Assembly (NCBI RefSeq): GCF_009834915.1
Contig: NZ_WVHS01000002.1
Location: forward strand, 310,001 to 374,000
Direction of reading: 5' to 3'
DNA: 64,000 nucleotides
Source: Hufsiella ginkgonis
GTDB lineage: Bacteria > Bacteroidota > Bacteroidia > Sphingobacteriales > Sphingobacteriaceae
The position numbers and the translations under genes are program-made. Of this stretch, positions 35,377-44,100 are shown one piece after another. Every line of letters begins with the position of its first letter. Within the stretch, counting starts at the first letter, position 1. A model generated the notes under the pieces. It did no database searches. It was not told the origin of the DNA and was given only the letters and a program-made list of their open reading frames with translations.

Positions 35377-37713
35377 TCATTGATTTCCGCGTGTCTGCTG
35401 CATGGGGTTCAGACCCGGCGCACTGCCTCTTGGTAATACCTGCTGCTTAAAGATCTCGAAACGTGACGGCACGTATTCACGCGGCCAGCTATTATTTATT
35501 TCATCGATGTCTGCGGTTTCGCGGTACGGATCGAGCTTGATAGACTTTACCTCTTTCGTTTTTGCAAATACTTTGGAGATATGCCGCTCATCTTTCCGCC
35601 AGATATAGGCGGAGATCTTTTCCACCTCGCGGGAACCGTCGGCATACGTCCACTCGATAATCAGCGGCATGGCCAACCCGCCGCGATTGGAAAAGCTTAC
35701 TTCGTAAAAATAATTCTTAGCGTCATACAACGCTTTCTCTTCCGCACTTAAACCGGCATAAAGTTTCTGGTAGGCTTGTGTAGCCGACGGCGTGGTGGCG
35801 AACTTATCATACTTGCCGTAAAAATCCAGCAAAGCCGTATCTGTATTCACGGCAAAGTCGACGCCCGATTCACGGTTTCGCTTTGCACTGATGCTTTCCA
35901 GTGCGCGGTCGGCAACAGCACGGTCGTACGCATTTTCCAAGTTCGGGTTCCTGGTATCCATGCGGTAGTACTTTACGCTGTCAACCGAAATATCAACGGG
36001 GTCGGTGCCATAAAACCACCCGCGCCAGAACCAGTCGAGGTCAACTGCCGAGGCATCCTCCATCGTGCGGAACAGGTCTGCCGGCGTAGGATGTTTAAAA
36101 GCCCAGCGCCCGGCATATGTTTTAAAGGCGTAATCGAACAGCTCTCGTCCCATAATCGTTTCGCGGAGAATGTTAAGACCGGTTGCGGGCTTAGCGTACT
36201 GGCTCGGGCCAAAACGGACGATGTTCTCAGAATTAGTCATGATCGGCTCCAGTTCATCCTTGGGCAGCTTCATATAATCCACGATCTTATGCGCGGGCCC
36301 GCGGTTCGAGGGGAAGCGGTTGTCCCATTCCTGCTCCGCCAGGAACTGGCAAAAGGTGTTCAGGCCTTCATCCATCCAGGTCCACTGGCGTTCATCGGAA
36401 TTTACGATCATCGGGAAGAAATTATGCCCTACCTCGTGGATGATCACGCCGGTCATGCCGTTTTTTGTGGCCTCGGTATATGTGCCGTCTTTTTCGGCCC
36501 TGCCATAATTGAAGCAGATCATCGGGTACTCCATCCCGTTATTAGCCTCCACCGAAATAGCCGAGGGGTAAGGATAGGTGATGGTATGCTTCGAGTATAC
36601 TTTTAATGTATGCGCCACCAGTTTCGTCGAATAGCGGCGGTACAATGGATATGCTTCCGGGCCGTAAAGCGATTGCGCCATTACTTTCTTACCGCCGTCT
36701 ACGACGGTTGCCATGGCATCCCACACCAACCGGCGGGAAGACACCCAGGCAAAATCGCGCACGTTTTCGGCATGAAAGTTCCATGTTTTACGGGTTTTTA
36801 CGTTTCCCTTCATGGCCTGCCTTGCTTCGGCGAGCGTAACGATCTCTACCGGTTCTTTGGCAGTCTGCGCCTGGCTCCAGCGCGTTAATTGCTGCGAAGT
36901 AAGTACCTGCGCATAGTTCGAGCATAGCCCGGTCCCGTTTACCACGTGATCTGCAGGTACGTTAATGCTCACTTTGTAGTCGCCAAACGTTAATGCAAAC
37001 TCCCCGCGACCGGTAAACTGCTTGTTCTGCCAACCCTGGAAATCGCTGTAAACCGCCATCCTTGGAAACCACTGCGCCATGGTATACAGGTAGTTGCCGT
37101 CCTCGGGGAAAAGCTCATAGCCACCGCGGCCGCCGATCGTGTTCCTGTCGGAAATATTGTACCACCAAACGATCTTGAACACGAATTTCTGGTTGGGAAG
37201 CAGCACTTTAGGCAGTTCGATCCGCATCATGGTCTGGTTGATGGTATATTTAAGGGAATTGCCTGCCGCGTCTTTTACACTCTCGATGTGATTCCCCAGG
37301 TCGAGGTTATGTCCTATGATGGTCTGCAGATCCCTGGTGCTCATTTTAGGCTGGATCTTGCTGGTCTCGAACGCAGCGCTTTCCGCATCCTTTTTATGCT
37401 CATTCTCATCCAGCTGCAGCCATAGGTAGGTGAGGGCGTCGGGCGAGTTATTGGTATAGGTAATGGTTTCCGAACCGTCGAGACGCTGCTTTTCATCATT
37501 CAGCGTGGCGCTGATCTCGTAATCGGCTTTTTGCTGCCAGTATTTTGGCCCCGGAGCGCCCGAAGCGGAACGGTAAACATTCGCGTCAGGCAGGATCGTT
37601 CCCAGCTGTTCGAACTTATTGCCATGGTTGGAACCCGGGTTACCAATGTTCTGCGCCATGGAAATACCCGGCAAAAGAAATAAAGAAGCAATAAAACAGG
37701 ATCGTTTGTTCAT
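35377..37713 (-). CDS. M1-family metallopeptidase, exported
   Basis: 778 residues with a signal peptide (SCFIASLFLLPGISMAQ). The gluzincin centre is complete: NNGMEYPMICF as the exopeptidase GxMEN-like motif, IIHEVGHNFFP as HExxH, and WMDEGLNTF with the second-zinc Glu 18 residues on. The N-terminal beta domain is typical of Bacteroidota M1 aminopeptidases, and the C-terminal region has no protein-binding repeats. Its start codon overlaps the stop of the HupE gene by one base, implying co-translation. It probably trims peptides in the periplasm. Confidence 0.94.
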   Translation of the reverse strand: MNKRSCFIASLFLLPGISMAQNIGNPGSNHGNKFEQLGTILPDANVYRSASGAPGPKYWQQKADYEISATLNDEKQRLDGSETITYTNNSPDALTYLWLQLDENEHKKDAESAAFETSKIQPKMSTRDLQTIIGHNLDLGNHIESVKDAAGNSLKYTINQTMMRIELPKVLLPNQKFVFKIVWWYNISDRNTIGGRGGYELFPEDGNYLYTMAQWFPRMAVYSDFQGWQNKQFTGRGEFALTFGDYKVSINVPADHVVNGTGLCSNYAQVLTSQQLTRWSQAQTAKEPVEIVTLAEARQAMKGNVKTRKTWNFHAENVRDFAWVSSRRLVWDAMATVVDGGKKVMAQSLYGPEAYPLYRRYSTKLVAHTLKVYSKHTITYPYPSAISVEANNGMEYPMICFNYGRAEKDGTYTEATKNGMTGVIIHEVGHNFFPMIVNSDERQWTWMDEGLNTFCQFLAEQEWDNRFPSNRGPAHKIVDYMKLPKDELEPIMTNSENIVRFGPSQYAKPATGLNILRETIMGRELFDYAFKTYAGRWAFKHPTPADLFRTMEDASAVDLDWFWRGWFYGTDPVDISVDSVKYYRMDTRNPNLENAYDRAVADRALESISAKRNRESGVDFAVNTDTALLDFYGKYDKFATTPSATQAYQKLYAGLSAEEKALYDAKNYFYEVSFSNRGGLAMPLIIEWTYADGSREVEKISAYIWRKDERHISKVFAKTKEVKSIKLDPYRETADIDEINNSWPREYVPSRFEIFKQQVLPRGSAPGLNPMQQTRGNQ

Positions 37714-38321
37714 CAGAATTTAATTAACGAAATGCGTTCGGCGGCCATCACCGCGGCCAGCCCAAATATAGCAGATGACAGGAATAATATCCAGTCGCGC
37801 ACCGGCGTTTTAAATATCCTCACAAAAAACCACGATACCAGTAACGTAACCGTTACGATACAAAGCTGCCCGGCCTCCAGTCCCACGTTAAAAGCCAGTA
37901 ACCGGGGAATGACGTTATAGTCGCTCCCAAGCAGGCTTTTCAGGTAGGTAGAGAAACCGAGACCGTGAATAAGCCCGAAAAACAAGGCCAGCAGGTAAGC
38001 GATCCCAGATTCTGTTGTTGTGGAAAACGGCTTTTTAATGGTGTTCTTTCGCCATAAAATGTTGAAAAGACTGGTAAAAACGATGGTTAACGGGATCAGG
38101 AACTCGATGAGGCTGGTATTTACATGGATCACGCTCAGCGTACTTAAAGCCAGCGTAATAGAATGTCCCACCGTAAAAGCGGTTACCAGCACCAGCACTT
38201 TTTTCCATTGCGAAAGTGCGTATGGCACACATAAAACCATCACAAAAAGGATGTGATCGAACCCTTTCCAATCGCAGATATGCTGCCAGCCGAGGGTGAA
38301 GTACAAATTAAAATCAGCCAT
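37713..38321 (-). CDS. HupE/UreJ-family membrane protein
   Basis: 202 residues, about six or seven membrane helices with conserved His/Asp residues in the first part (LGWQHICDWKGFDHILFVM), FTVGHSITLALS, and FGLIHGLGFST. These are the signature His motifs of the HupE/UreJ group, whose better-known members move nickel or cobalt; other members have unproven cargo. It is the first gene of a two-gene unit with the M1 peptidase and divergent from the DUF6702 gene. The neighbourhood points to metal handling (inference). Confidence 0.85.
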   Translation of the reverse strand: MADFNLYFTLGWQHICDWKGFDHILFVMVLCVPYALSQWKKVLVLVTAFTVGHSITLALSTLSVIHVNTSLIEFLIPLTIVFTSLFNILWRKNTIKKPFSTTTESGIAYLLALFFGLIHGLGFSTYLKSLLGSDYNVIPRLLAFNVGLEAGQLCIVTVTLLVSWFFVRIFKTPVRDWILFLSSAIFGLAAVMAAERISLIKF

Positions 38322-38378
38322 TTACTCAATTTCCGGTTAATTATAGCTTTTTTTGTCGTCAGTTTAACCATTGAGCTC

Positions 38379-38855
38379 ATGTTTCAGACCCTGCTGTTTT
38401 CGTGCCTGCTTGCTTTCCACCCTTTTTATGTGAGTGTTACCGAGATAAGCTATAACAGCCGGGCAAAAACGATGGAGGTCAGCTGCAAGATGTTTTATGA
38501 CGATCTCGAGAAGGTGCTCGAGAAACAGAGCCGCCAGCCGCTAGACATCCTCAAGCCGAAAGACAAGCGGCAAATGGACCAGCTTATCGGCGATTATGTT
38601 CGCAAACACCTCGAAATCACCGTCGACGGTAAGAAGGCAGAGCTTACGTATCTTGGCTACGAGATCCAGGAAGACGGCGCCTGGAGTTATTTCGAGGCGA
38701 AACAGGTGAACACCGCCAAAAAGATCACGGTGATGGACAACCTGCTGTTTGAACAGCATCCCGAACAGATCAACATGATGCATGTTACGGTGAGCGGCCT
38801 GCGCAAAAGCACGAAACTGGACAATCCGGAGGCTATAGCCAACTTTTCTTTTTAA
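38379..38855 (+). CDS. DUF6702-family protein
   Basis: 158 residues from the ATG at 38379; the frame is open further upstream, but that part overlaps the divergent HupE gene and is not family-like. The N-terminal hydrophobic stretch LLFSCLLAFHPFYVSVTEISYN includes the HPFYVS segment typical of DUF6702. The rest is a beta-rich soluble domain (MEVSCKMFYDDLEKVLEKQ, ELTYLGYEIQEDGAWSYFEA). Function is unknown. Divergent pairing with HupE, and a faint likeness to the N-terminal periplasmic part of some HupE/UreJ fusions, suggest it works with that transporter (inference). Confidence 0.8.
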   Translation: MFQTLLFSCLLAFHPFYVSVTEISYNSRAKTMEVSCKMFYDDLEKVLEKQSRQPLDILKPKDKRQMDQLIGDYVRKHLEITVDGKKAELTYLGYEIQEDGAWSYFEAKQVNTAKKITVMDNLLFEQHPEQINMMHVTVSGLRKSTKLDNPEAIANFSF

Positions 38856-38864
38856 GTTTGTGCC

Positions 38865-39236
38865 ATGGTCCGGCGGTTACTAGCTTCTTTCCTGGTTCTG
38901 GCAATGTTGCTCTCCAACTTCACCGTGGCCATCGTTTACACGGAATTTAAGCTGAACGAAACGTATATCGCCAAAGTGCTCTGTATCAATAAAGAAAAAC
39001 CGCAGCTGCATTGTAACGGTAAATGCTATCTCGCCAAAAAATTAAAGCAAGCCGAAGAGAAGGATAAGAACGAAGAAAGGAACGGGCAAAAGTTCAGGTT
39101 CCAGGAAGCGTTCTTAACTGCAAGCGATAAATTATCCGTTCCTTTCTATTTCGTGTCGGTAACTGTCTCACAGCCCGCTTCATGTTGTCCGAGAGAACAC
39201 CGGGACGCCATTTTCCATCCGCCGCAGGCCTCCTGA
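38865..39236 (+). CDS. Small exported cysteine protein
   Basis: 123 residues. An N-terminal signal/anchor (LLASFLVLAMLLSNFTVAIVY) is followed by a conserved-looking core, LNETYIAKVLC40INKEKPQLHC50NGKC54YLAKKLKQAEEK, and a Cys pair at 107/108 before a His-bearing end (REHRDAIFH). The C-x9-C-x3-C pattern is what one would expect of a metal or disulfide site. I have the impression this core recurs in Bacteroidota beside copper-related genes, but it is unnamed. It starts 9 nt after the DUF6702 gene and precedes the MbnP/MbnH genes. Confidence 0.65.
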   Translation: MVRRLLASFLVLAMLLSNFTVAIVYTEFKLNETYIAKVLCINKEKPQLHCNGKCYLAKKLKQAEEKDKNEERNGQKFRFQEAFLTASDKLSVPFYFVSVTVSQPASCCPREHRDAIFHPPQAS

Positions 39237-39390
39237 TCCTGTATATGCGTATTTCTTAACTAAAATCATTCACGGAAAGCATTCTGCAACCTGGCTGTGC
39301 CATCAGTCCGCGGGTTTATGCCGGCTACAGGCAACCTGCTGATCGATACCACTCGTATTTGCGGTAACTGTTATTCCATAAATAACCATT

Positions 39391-40158
39391 ATGAAGACCT
39401 TCATTTTCAGGGCTGCCTTTGGGGTGAGTCTTGCCTGCATACTTTTTTCCTGTAAAAAAACAGGTACGACACCCGTGATCACCGGAACCGGGAAAGTCAA
39501 CTTAGAATTTCAACACGTTGTAGGCAGCCAGGCGCTGCAGTTGAATACACAAACCTATACCAATGCCAACGGCGACGATTATAAGGTGACCACCTTTAAA
39601 TACTACGTCAGCAATTTCAGCTTCCTGAAAGCCGACGGATCAAAAGTATCTATCCCCGAAAGTTACCTGCTGGTAAATGCCGCAGATAACGCAAGCGCCC
39701 TGCAAACCATCGAAAATATTCCGGCAGGCGATTATACCGGTGTGGAACTAACGCTCGGTGTCGATGAAGCCCGTAACTTTGCGGGCGCTCAAACCGGGTC
39801 GCTCGATCCGGCAAAAGGGATGTTCTGGAGCTGGAATACCGGCTATATTTTCCTGATGTTCGAAGGAACTTCCTCCAAATCAAGCCAAAGTGCTAACCAG
39901 TTGTTCTTCCACGTTGGTGGTGCTAAGGATCCTGCCAATGCCGTACGGAGAACCGTGCTCACCTTTCCAACGGTACTTCGTATACGATCGAACAGCGACC
40001 CCGACGTCCATATCTATACCGATGTATCGGCGCTGTTTAAGGGCAAAACGACGATCTCTTTCGCGGCTGTCAGCGGGTTCCATGGCGGCGCGAACGGCCT
40101 GCTGGTGGCCGATAATTATGTGAACGGTCTCCTCCGGGTTGATCACATCCATAATTAG
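39391..40158 (+). CDS. MbnP-family copper-associated lipoprotein
   Basis: 255 residues. The lipobox ILFSC gives lipidated Cys21. The MbnP domain is recognisable from VNLEFQHVVGSQALQLN, KVTTFKYYVSNFSFLKADGS, YLLVNAADNAS and GMFWSWNTGYIFLMFEG (Trp146 and Trp148). In the studied methanotroph system MbnP binds copper after the partner diheme enzyme MbnH converts a tryptophan to kynurenine; one of these Trp residues is the natural candidate (inference). The gene is 2 nt upstream of the MbnH-like gene, the expected partner order. Confidence 0.88.
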   Translation: MKTFIFRAAFGVSLACILFSCKKTGTTPVITGTGKVNLEFQHVVGSQALQLNTQTYTNANGDDYKVTTFKYYVSNFSFLKADGSKVSIPESYLLVNAADNASALQTIENIPAGDYTGVELTLGVDEARNFAGAQTGSLDPAKGMFWSWNTGYIFLMFEGTSSKSSQSANQLFFHVGGAKDPANAVRRTVLTFPTVLRIRSNSDPDVHIYTDVSALFKGKTTISFAAVSGFHGGANGLLVADNYVNGLLRVDHIHN

Positions 40159-40160
40159 CC

Positions 40161-41204
40161 ATGAAACGCCTTGTAATTATATTTTCCGCTCTCGCGGGAT
40201 GGCTTGTCGCAGGCCAATCTTGCACAAAAAACGACCAGGCAACGCCCGGGGCGGCAATCAGCTTCAGGAGACCTGCCAATTTCCCGGTTGCTGCATACAA
40301 TTTCGAAGAAAACACGCTGACCAAAGCCGGCTTTGAGCTGGGGCATAAATTATTTTATGAAGATGCGCTGTCGGCAGATAACAGCGTAAACTGTGGGACC
40401 TGCCATCAGCCTTTTGCTGCTTTTGCTAACCTCGATCATTCGGTAAGCCATGGGATCAACAATTGCTTCGGTACCCGCAATGCCCCGCCCTTGTTTAACC
40501 TCGCCTGGCAGAAGGACTTCATGTGGGATGGCGGTGTCGGCCACATCGAGCTATCGCCGCTCAACGCGCTTACCAACCCCTGCGAAATGGGCAATACGCT
40601 CGACAGGATCACCGCCACGCTCAGCCAAACAGCGCCCTACCCGGAGCTATTTCGCGAAGCTTTCGGCTCACCCGTGATCAATTCGCAGCGTTTGTTTAAA
40701 GCGCTCACCCAGTTCATGGGCATGATGGTTTCTGCTTCATCGAAATACGATAAAGTGATGCGAAAGGAAAATGGCGCTTCCTTTTCCCCGGATGAGCAGG
40801 AAGGGTACCGGCTATTCCAGCAAAAATGCGCGGTTTGCCACCAGGAACCGTTGTTTACCGACGGCTCTTTTCGTTCAAACGGGCTCGACGGTTATTCGAA
40901 AGACCCCGGCCGCGATACCATTACGGCCACGGGCGCAGATCGGGGGAAGTTTCGCGTGCCATCCCTCCGCAACATCGAACTTACCCGTCCGTATATGCAC
41001 GACGGCCGTTTTCTCACTTTGGAAGCCGTGCTGGAACATTATCATGCAGGTGTTAAGCAAAGCCCCGCACTGGATCCCGGCCTAAAAAAGAATCCGACGC
41101 CCGGGATCCCGCTTACCCCTAAAGAACAGTCACAAATTATCAGCTTTTTAAAAACCCTTACAGACAATGAGTTTATTCACGATCACCGTTTCGCCGAGTT
41201 ATAA
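40161..41204 (+). CDS. MbnH-like diheme cytochrome c peroxidase family lipoprotein
   Basis: 347 residues with a probable lipobox (VAGQSC, Cys21). Two c-type haem sites are present: C78GTCH and C223AVCH. Family segments are FYEDALSADNSVNCGTCH, RNAPPLFNLAW, SPLNALTNPCEMG, FRVPSLRNIELTRPYMHDGRF and LEAVLEHYHAGV. The family covers bacterial cytochrome c peroxidases, MauG and MbnH. Position directly after an MbnP gene makes MbnH the best call, with the job of oxidising a Trp of MbnP. Periplasmic side, membrane-tethered. Confidence 0.9.
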   Translation: MKRLVIIFSALAGWLVAGQSCTKNDQATPGAAISFRRPANFPVAAYNFEENTLTKAGFELGHKLFYEDALSADNSVNCGTCHQPFAAFANLDHSVSHGINNCFGTRNAPPLFNLAWQKDFMWDGGVGHIELSPLNALTNPCEMGNTLDRITATLSQTAPYPELFREAFGSPVINSQRLFKALTQFMGMMVSASSKYDKVMRKENGASFSPDEQEGYRLFQQKCAVCHQEPLFTDGSFRSNGLDGYSKDPGRDTITATGADRGKFRVPSLRNIELTRPYMHDGRFLTLEAVLEHYHAGVKQSPALDPGLKKNPTPGIPLTPKEQSQIISFLKTLTDNEFIHDHRFAEL

Positions 41205-42177
41205 ACAAGTGGCCGCGCTGCTTCTAATCCTGCTTGGCCCGGTCCTCACCTCCGAAGCCTGCGAGATCTGCGGCTGTTTTATGGGCATCACACCCTATGA
41301 CAACCAGAGCAGCTTCGCCATGCTATACCGTTTCCGCACCTTTAGCGGGTACGACGGTCAGGCGCATCCCATTTTCCCGGAAGGGGCAAAGTTCTTCCCG
41401 GCAGGAAAAGATACCGGCTCACCCGTTACGGATCACAATGGCGACCCTTCCGATTTCGAGGCGTACCGCACATTAGAGCTTCGTGGCCGTTACTTCATCC
41501 ATCAGCGGCTGGAGCTGAACGCTATCCTGCCTTATATATCCAACTCCGAACGGTACAACGGTAACCTCAATACGCTTGCCGGCGCTGGCGATATCAATTT
41601 ATTTGCCGGCTATCACCTTCTTCGTAAGCTCGGAGAACGGGTGAACCAGCGGCTTATCGCCGGCGCGGGCGTCAAACTGCCTACGGGGAAAAACGATGCC
41701 GAAAACGCGGAAGGGATCCGTTTTAATGCGTTAACACAAACCGGTACGGGCAGCACCGATGGTTTTGTATACCTGAACTACCTGGCCAGCGTCAAAAAAC
41801 TGGGGCTTAATCTCAATACCACTTACAAAGTAAACGGTCGCAACAAGGAACAGGAGAGCATCGCAAACAGCACCACTGCTAACCTGAATGTATTTTATTC
41901 TGCAGGCATCAGCCAGCGGGTTAAATTAATCCCCTCGGCACAGCTTGCCTACGAATATTCCGCCGGAGAAAAATACCAGGGAATAAAAACCGGCGAGCAT
42001 GTAATGAACAACCTCCTTGCCGGCGCGGGCCTGGACCTGTTTGTAAACAACCTCACGTTTAACCTCGCCCTGCAATCACGTGTATGGTCAGCTAAAGACG
42101 ATCACCCGCAACCCGCAGGAAGAGTGGTATTGGGTATTACATATAGTTTTAAACAGTTATATTATGCGTTAAAGTGA
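41167..42177 (+). CDS. Outer-membrane beta-barrel protein with CxxCGC start, copper-module associated
   Basis: Up to 336 residues. ATG at 41167 overlaps the MbnH gene by 38 bp; a GTG at 41209 would remove the overlap and still leave a signal peptide (AALLLILLGPVLTSEA). The mature protein begins CEICGCFMGITPYDNQSSF. The rest is a beta-barrel of the transporter/porin-like type with alternating strands (ELRGRYFIHQRLELNAILPYIS, LIAGAGVKLPTGKND, NLNVFYSAGISQRVKLIPSAQLAYEYSAG). The N-terminal Cys triad could bind metal at the periplasmic mouth. It is probably the outer-membrane partner of the MbnP/MbnH pair, perhaps for copper import (inference). Confidence 0.75.
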   Translation: MSLFTITVSPSYKQVAALLLILLGPVLTSEACEICGCFMGITPYDNQSSFAMLYRFRTFSGYDGQAHPIFPEGAKFFPAGKDTGSPVTDHNGDPSDFEAYRTLELRGRYFIHQRLELNAILPYISNSERYNGNLNTLAGAGDINLFAGYHLLRKLGERVNQRLIAGAGVKLPTGKNDAENAEGIRFNALTQTGTGSTDGFVYLNYLASVKKLGLNLNTTYKVNGRNKEQESIANSTTANLNVFYSAGISQRVKLIPSAQLAYEYSAGEKYQGIKTGEHVMNNLLAGAGLDLFVNNLTFNLALQSRVWSAKDDHPQPAGRVVLGITYSFKQLYYALK

Positions 42178-42250
42178 CCAGTTTCCAATGATCGGTTTTG
42201 CCCGCAGTACGAAAATAACAGGGAACTGAAAACCGATCACTGGAAACTGG
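42178..42250. repeat. Long inverted repeat between outer-membrane gene and cutC
   Basis: CCAGTTTCCAATGATCGGTTTT (42178-42199) is matched by AAAACCGATCACTGGAAACTGG (42229-42250), 21 of 22 positions, with a 29-nt loop. It is followed by ACTCCTTTTTATC, so it may end the upstream transcript. It resembles the repeat at 35066. Confidence 0.75.
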
Positions 42251-42272
42251 AAACTCCTTTTTATCTTGCCCC

Positions 42273-42980
42273 ATGCTAACCCTTGAGATCTGCGCCAATT
42301 CCATCACTTCCGCCATTGCGGCTGAAGAGGGACGTGCGTCGCGGATCGAACTTTGCGATAACCTGGGAGAAGGCGGTACGACACCCTCTTACGGTACCAT
42401 CAGTTACTGCAAACAAGCGCTTAGTATCCCGGTGATGGTATTGATCAGGCCAAGAGGCGGGGACTTCGTATATACCGACCACGAGTTCGAAGTGATGAAG
42501 CGGGATGTGATCCATTGCCGGGAAGCTGGCTGTGAAGGGATCGTCACCGGCATTTTACTGGCCGATGGCACCGTAGACAAGGCCAGAACGGCCGCATTGA
42601 TCTCGTTGGCAAGGCCGATGCAGGTCACCTTCCACCGCGCATTCGACCAGGCCGATGACCTTCTTTCCGCACTTAACGACATTATTTCCCTCGGCTGTGA
42701 TCGTGTGCTCACCTCCGGCGGCCAGTTATCTGCTTTATCAGGGATCAGCATGATCCGGAAACTGGTAGCTGCCGCCGGTAATCGCATCAGTATCATGCCG
42801 GGCGCAGGTGTCAACGAAACAACCATCGCAGACGTGGCGCGCCTGAGCGGCGCCTCAGAGTTTCATGGCTCGGCAAAGATAGCTGTCGGCGCTCCTGTAT
42901 CAGGCGGCAATGCCGTTATTACCCGCACGAGTGCCGCAAAGGTAAATGCCATGCGTTTACAACTGGATTCACTCGCCTGA
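42273..42980 (+). CDS. cutC: Copper homeostasis protein CutC
   Basis: 235 residues, a TIM-barrel of the CutC family. Typical segments are LEICANSITSAIAAEEGRASRIELCDNLGEGGTTPSYG, PVMVLIRPRGGDFVYTDHEFEVM, VTFHRAFDQADD, DRVLTSGGQ and IMPGAGVNETTIAD. CutC was named from copper-sensitive mutants and binds Cu(I) in some species, though its biochemical role is still debated. Its place right after the MbnP/MbnH/outer-membrane genes supports a copper link. A TATCTTG box ends 4 nt before the ATG. Confidence 0.95.
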   Translation: MLTLEICANSITSAIAAEEGRASRIELCDNLGEGGTTPSYGTISYCKQALSIPVMVLIRPRGGDFVYTDHEFEVMKRDVIHCREAGCEGIVTGILLADGTVDKARTAALISLARPMQVTFHRAFDQADDLLSALNDIISLGCDRVLTSGGQLSALSGISMIRKLVAAAGNRISIMPGAGVNETTIADVARLSGASEFHGSAKIAVGAPVSGGNAVITRTSAAKVNAMRLQLDSLA

Positions 42981-43014
42981 CGCAACTTTCCCGGTAGTTT
43001 GGTGTTGTATCGCC

Positions 43015-44100
43015 ATGCAGTCACCCTCGTTAACCAAGCCGGTTCATTTGCTCCTGTTCCTTGTCCTGCTCTTTACCGGGCTGTATTTCGCCAAAACGGT
43101 ACTGGTGCCGGTGGCTATTGCCGGTGTTCTGGCTATGCTGCTCACTCCGCTTGCCGACTTTCTCCAACGGAAAAAATGTAGGAAAGCGGTTGCCGCATTG
43201 CTCTGCGTGCTCACGCTGCTGGGTTTCCTTGCCGTGATCATCGGGCTCCTCAAGTGGCAGCTAAGCGATCTTTCGACCGATCTCGATAAAATAGGAGATC
43301 GCCTCTCCGACATCTCCCGCGAAATAAAACGATATATTAACCAGAACCTGGGCGTAAGCTATAAAAAACAGGAAGAGATCATCGATGGCCAGTCGGCTAT
43401 GGCAGGCGCGGGCGGCAGCCAGGTGGGCACCATCGCTGCTTTCCTGTTCGACGCCACCGTTAACTTCGTGCTCGTGGTCGTATACTTATTCCTGTTCTTG
43501 TTATCGAGGGATCACCTTGAAGGTTTTGTACTCCGCGTTGTGGCCGGAGAGGACAAAAAAGAGGCCACCGCTATCATTAGCGGCGCCGTAAAAATGACCC
43601 AGCAATACCTCACCGGGCTGGCGGTTATGATCGTGATGCTTTGGGTGCTGTATGGGATCGGGTTTAGTATCGTAGGGGTGAAAAATGCCTTGTTTTTTGC
43701 AGTGCTGTGCGGGTTACTGGAAATCATTCCCTTCGCGGGAAACCTGGCCGGGACCATGCTCACCGTAATGATGGTGATGATCCAGGGCGGCGATATCGTA
43801 ATGATCTTCTCGGTACTGGCCGTATACGCCGTAGTTCAGTTTGCACAAACGTATATCATCGAGCCGCTGGTAGTGGGGTCGGAAGTGAACCTCAACCCCC
43901 TGTTCACCATCCTCTCCATCGTGATCTGGGAAGCGGTGTGGGGCATCGCAGGCATGTTCCTGGCCATCCCCATGATGGGCGTCCTTAAGATCGTTTGCGA
44001 TCATGTAACCCCTTTAAAACCCTATGGCTATCTTATCGGCAATGGCGACAAAAAAGGAGGGAAGCTGGCAGAGCGGATCAAGAGCCTGTTCGGACGATGA
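43015..44100 (+). CDS. AI-2E family transporter
   Basis: 361 residues from the ATG at 43015; the longer frame to 42946 overlaps cutC and is not expected. There are seven or eight membrane helices, with the family pattern of a long hydrophilic region between helices 3 and 4 (KWQLSDLSTDLDKIGDRLSDISREIKRY) and a conserved C-terminal block (VGSEVNLNPLFTILSIVIWEAVWGIAGMFLAIPMMGVLKIV). The family includes TqsA (autoinducer-2 export) and Na+/H+ antiporter-like members; the substrate here is open. It starts 35 nt after cutC. Confidence 0.88.
   Translation: MQSPSLTKPVHLLLFLVLLFTGLYFAKTVLVPVAIAGVLAMLLTPLADFLQRKKCRKAVAALLCVLTLLGFLAVIIGLLKWQLSDLSTDLDKIGDRLSDISREIKRYINQNLGVSYKKQEEIIDGQSAMAGAGGSQVGTIAAFLFDATVNFVLVVVYLFLFLLSRDHLEGFVLRVVAGEDKKEATAIISGAVKMTQQYLTGLAVMIVMLWVLYGIGFSIVGVKNALFFAVLCGLLEIIPFAGNLAGTMLTVMMVMIQGGDIVMIFSVLAVYAVVQFAQTYIIEPLVVGSEVNLNPLFTILSIVIWEAVWGIAGMFLAIPMMGVLKIVCDHVTPLKPYGYLIGNGDKKGGKLAERIKSLFGR

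Noticed and set aside
35173-35450. Plus-strand frames of 61-87 residues (for example starting at 35265, MRVAEESSFKHRVDYPH) in the region before the M1 gene
   Set aside because: No family likeness, they run into the M1 gene on the opposite strand, and the hairpin lies inside them. Kept only as intergenic.
35776-36606. 276-residue plus-strand frame inside the M1 peptidase gene
   Set aside because: Antisense to a clear metallopeptidase with HExxH motif; a shadow frame.
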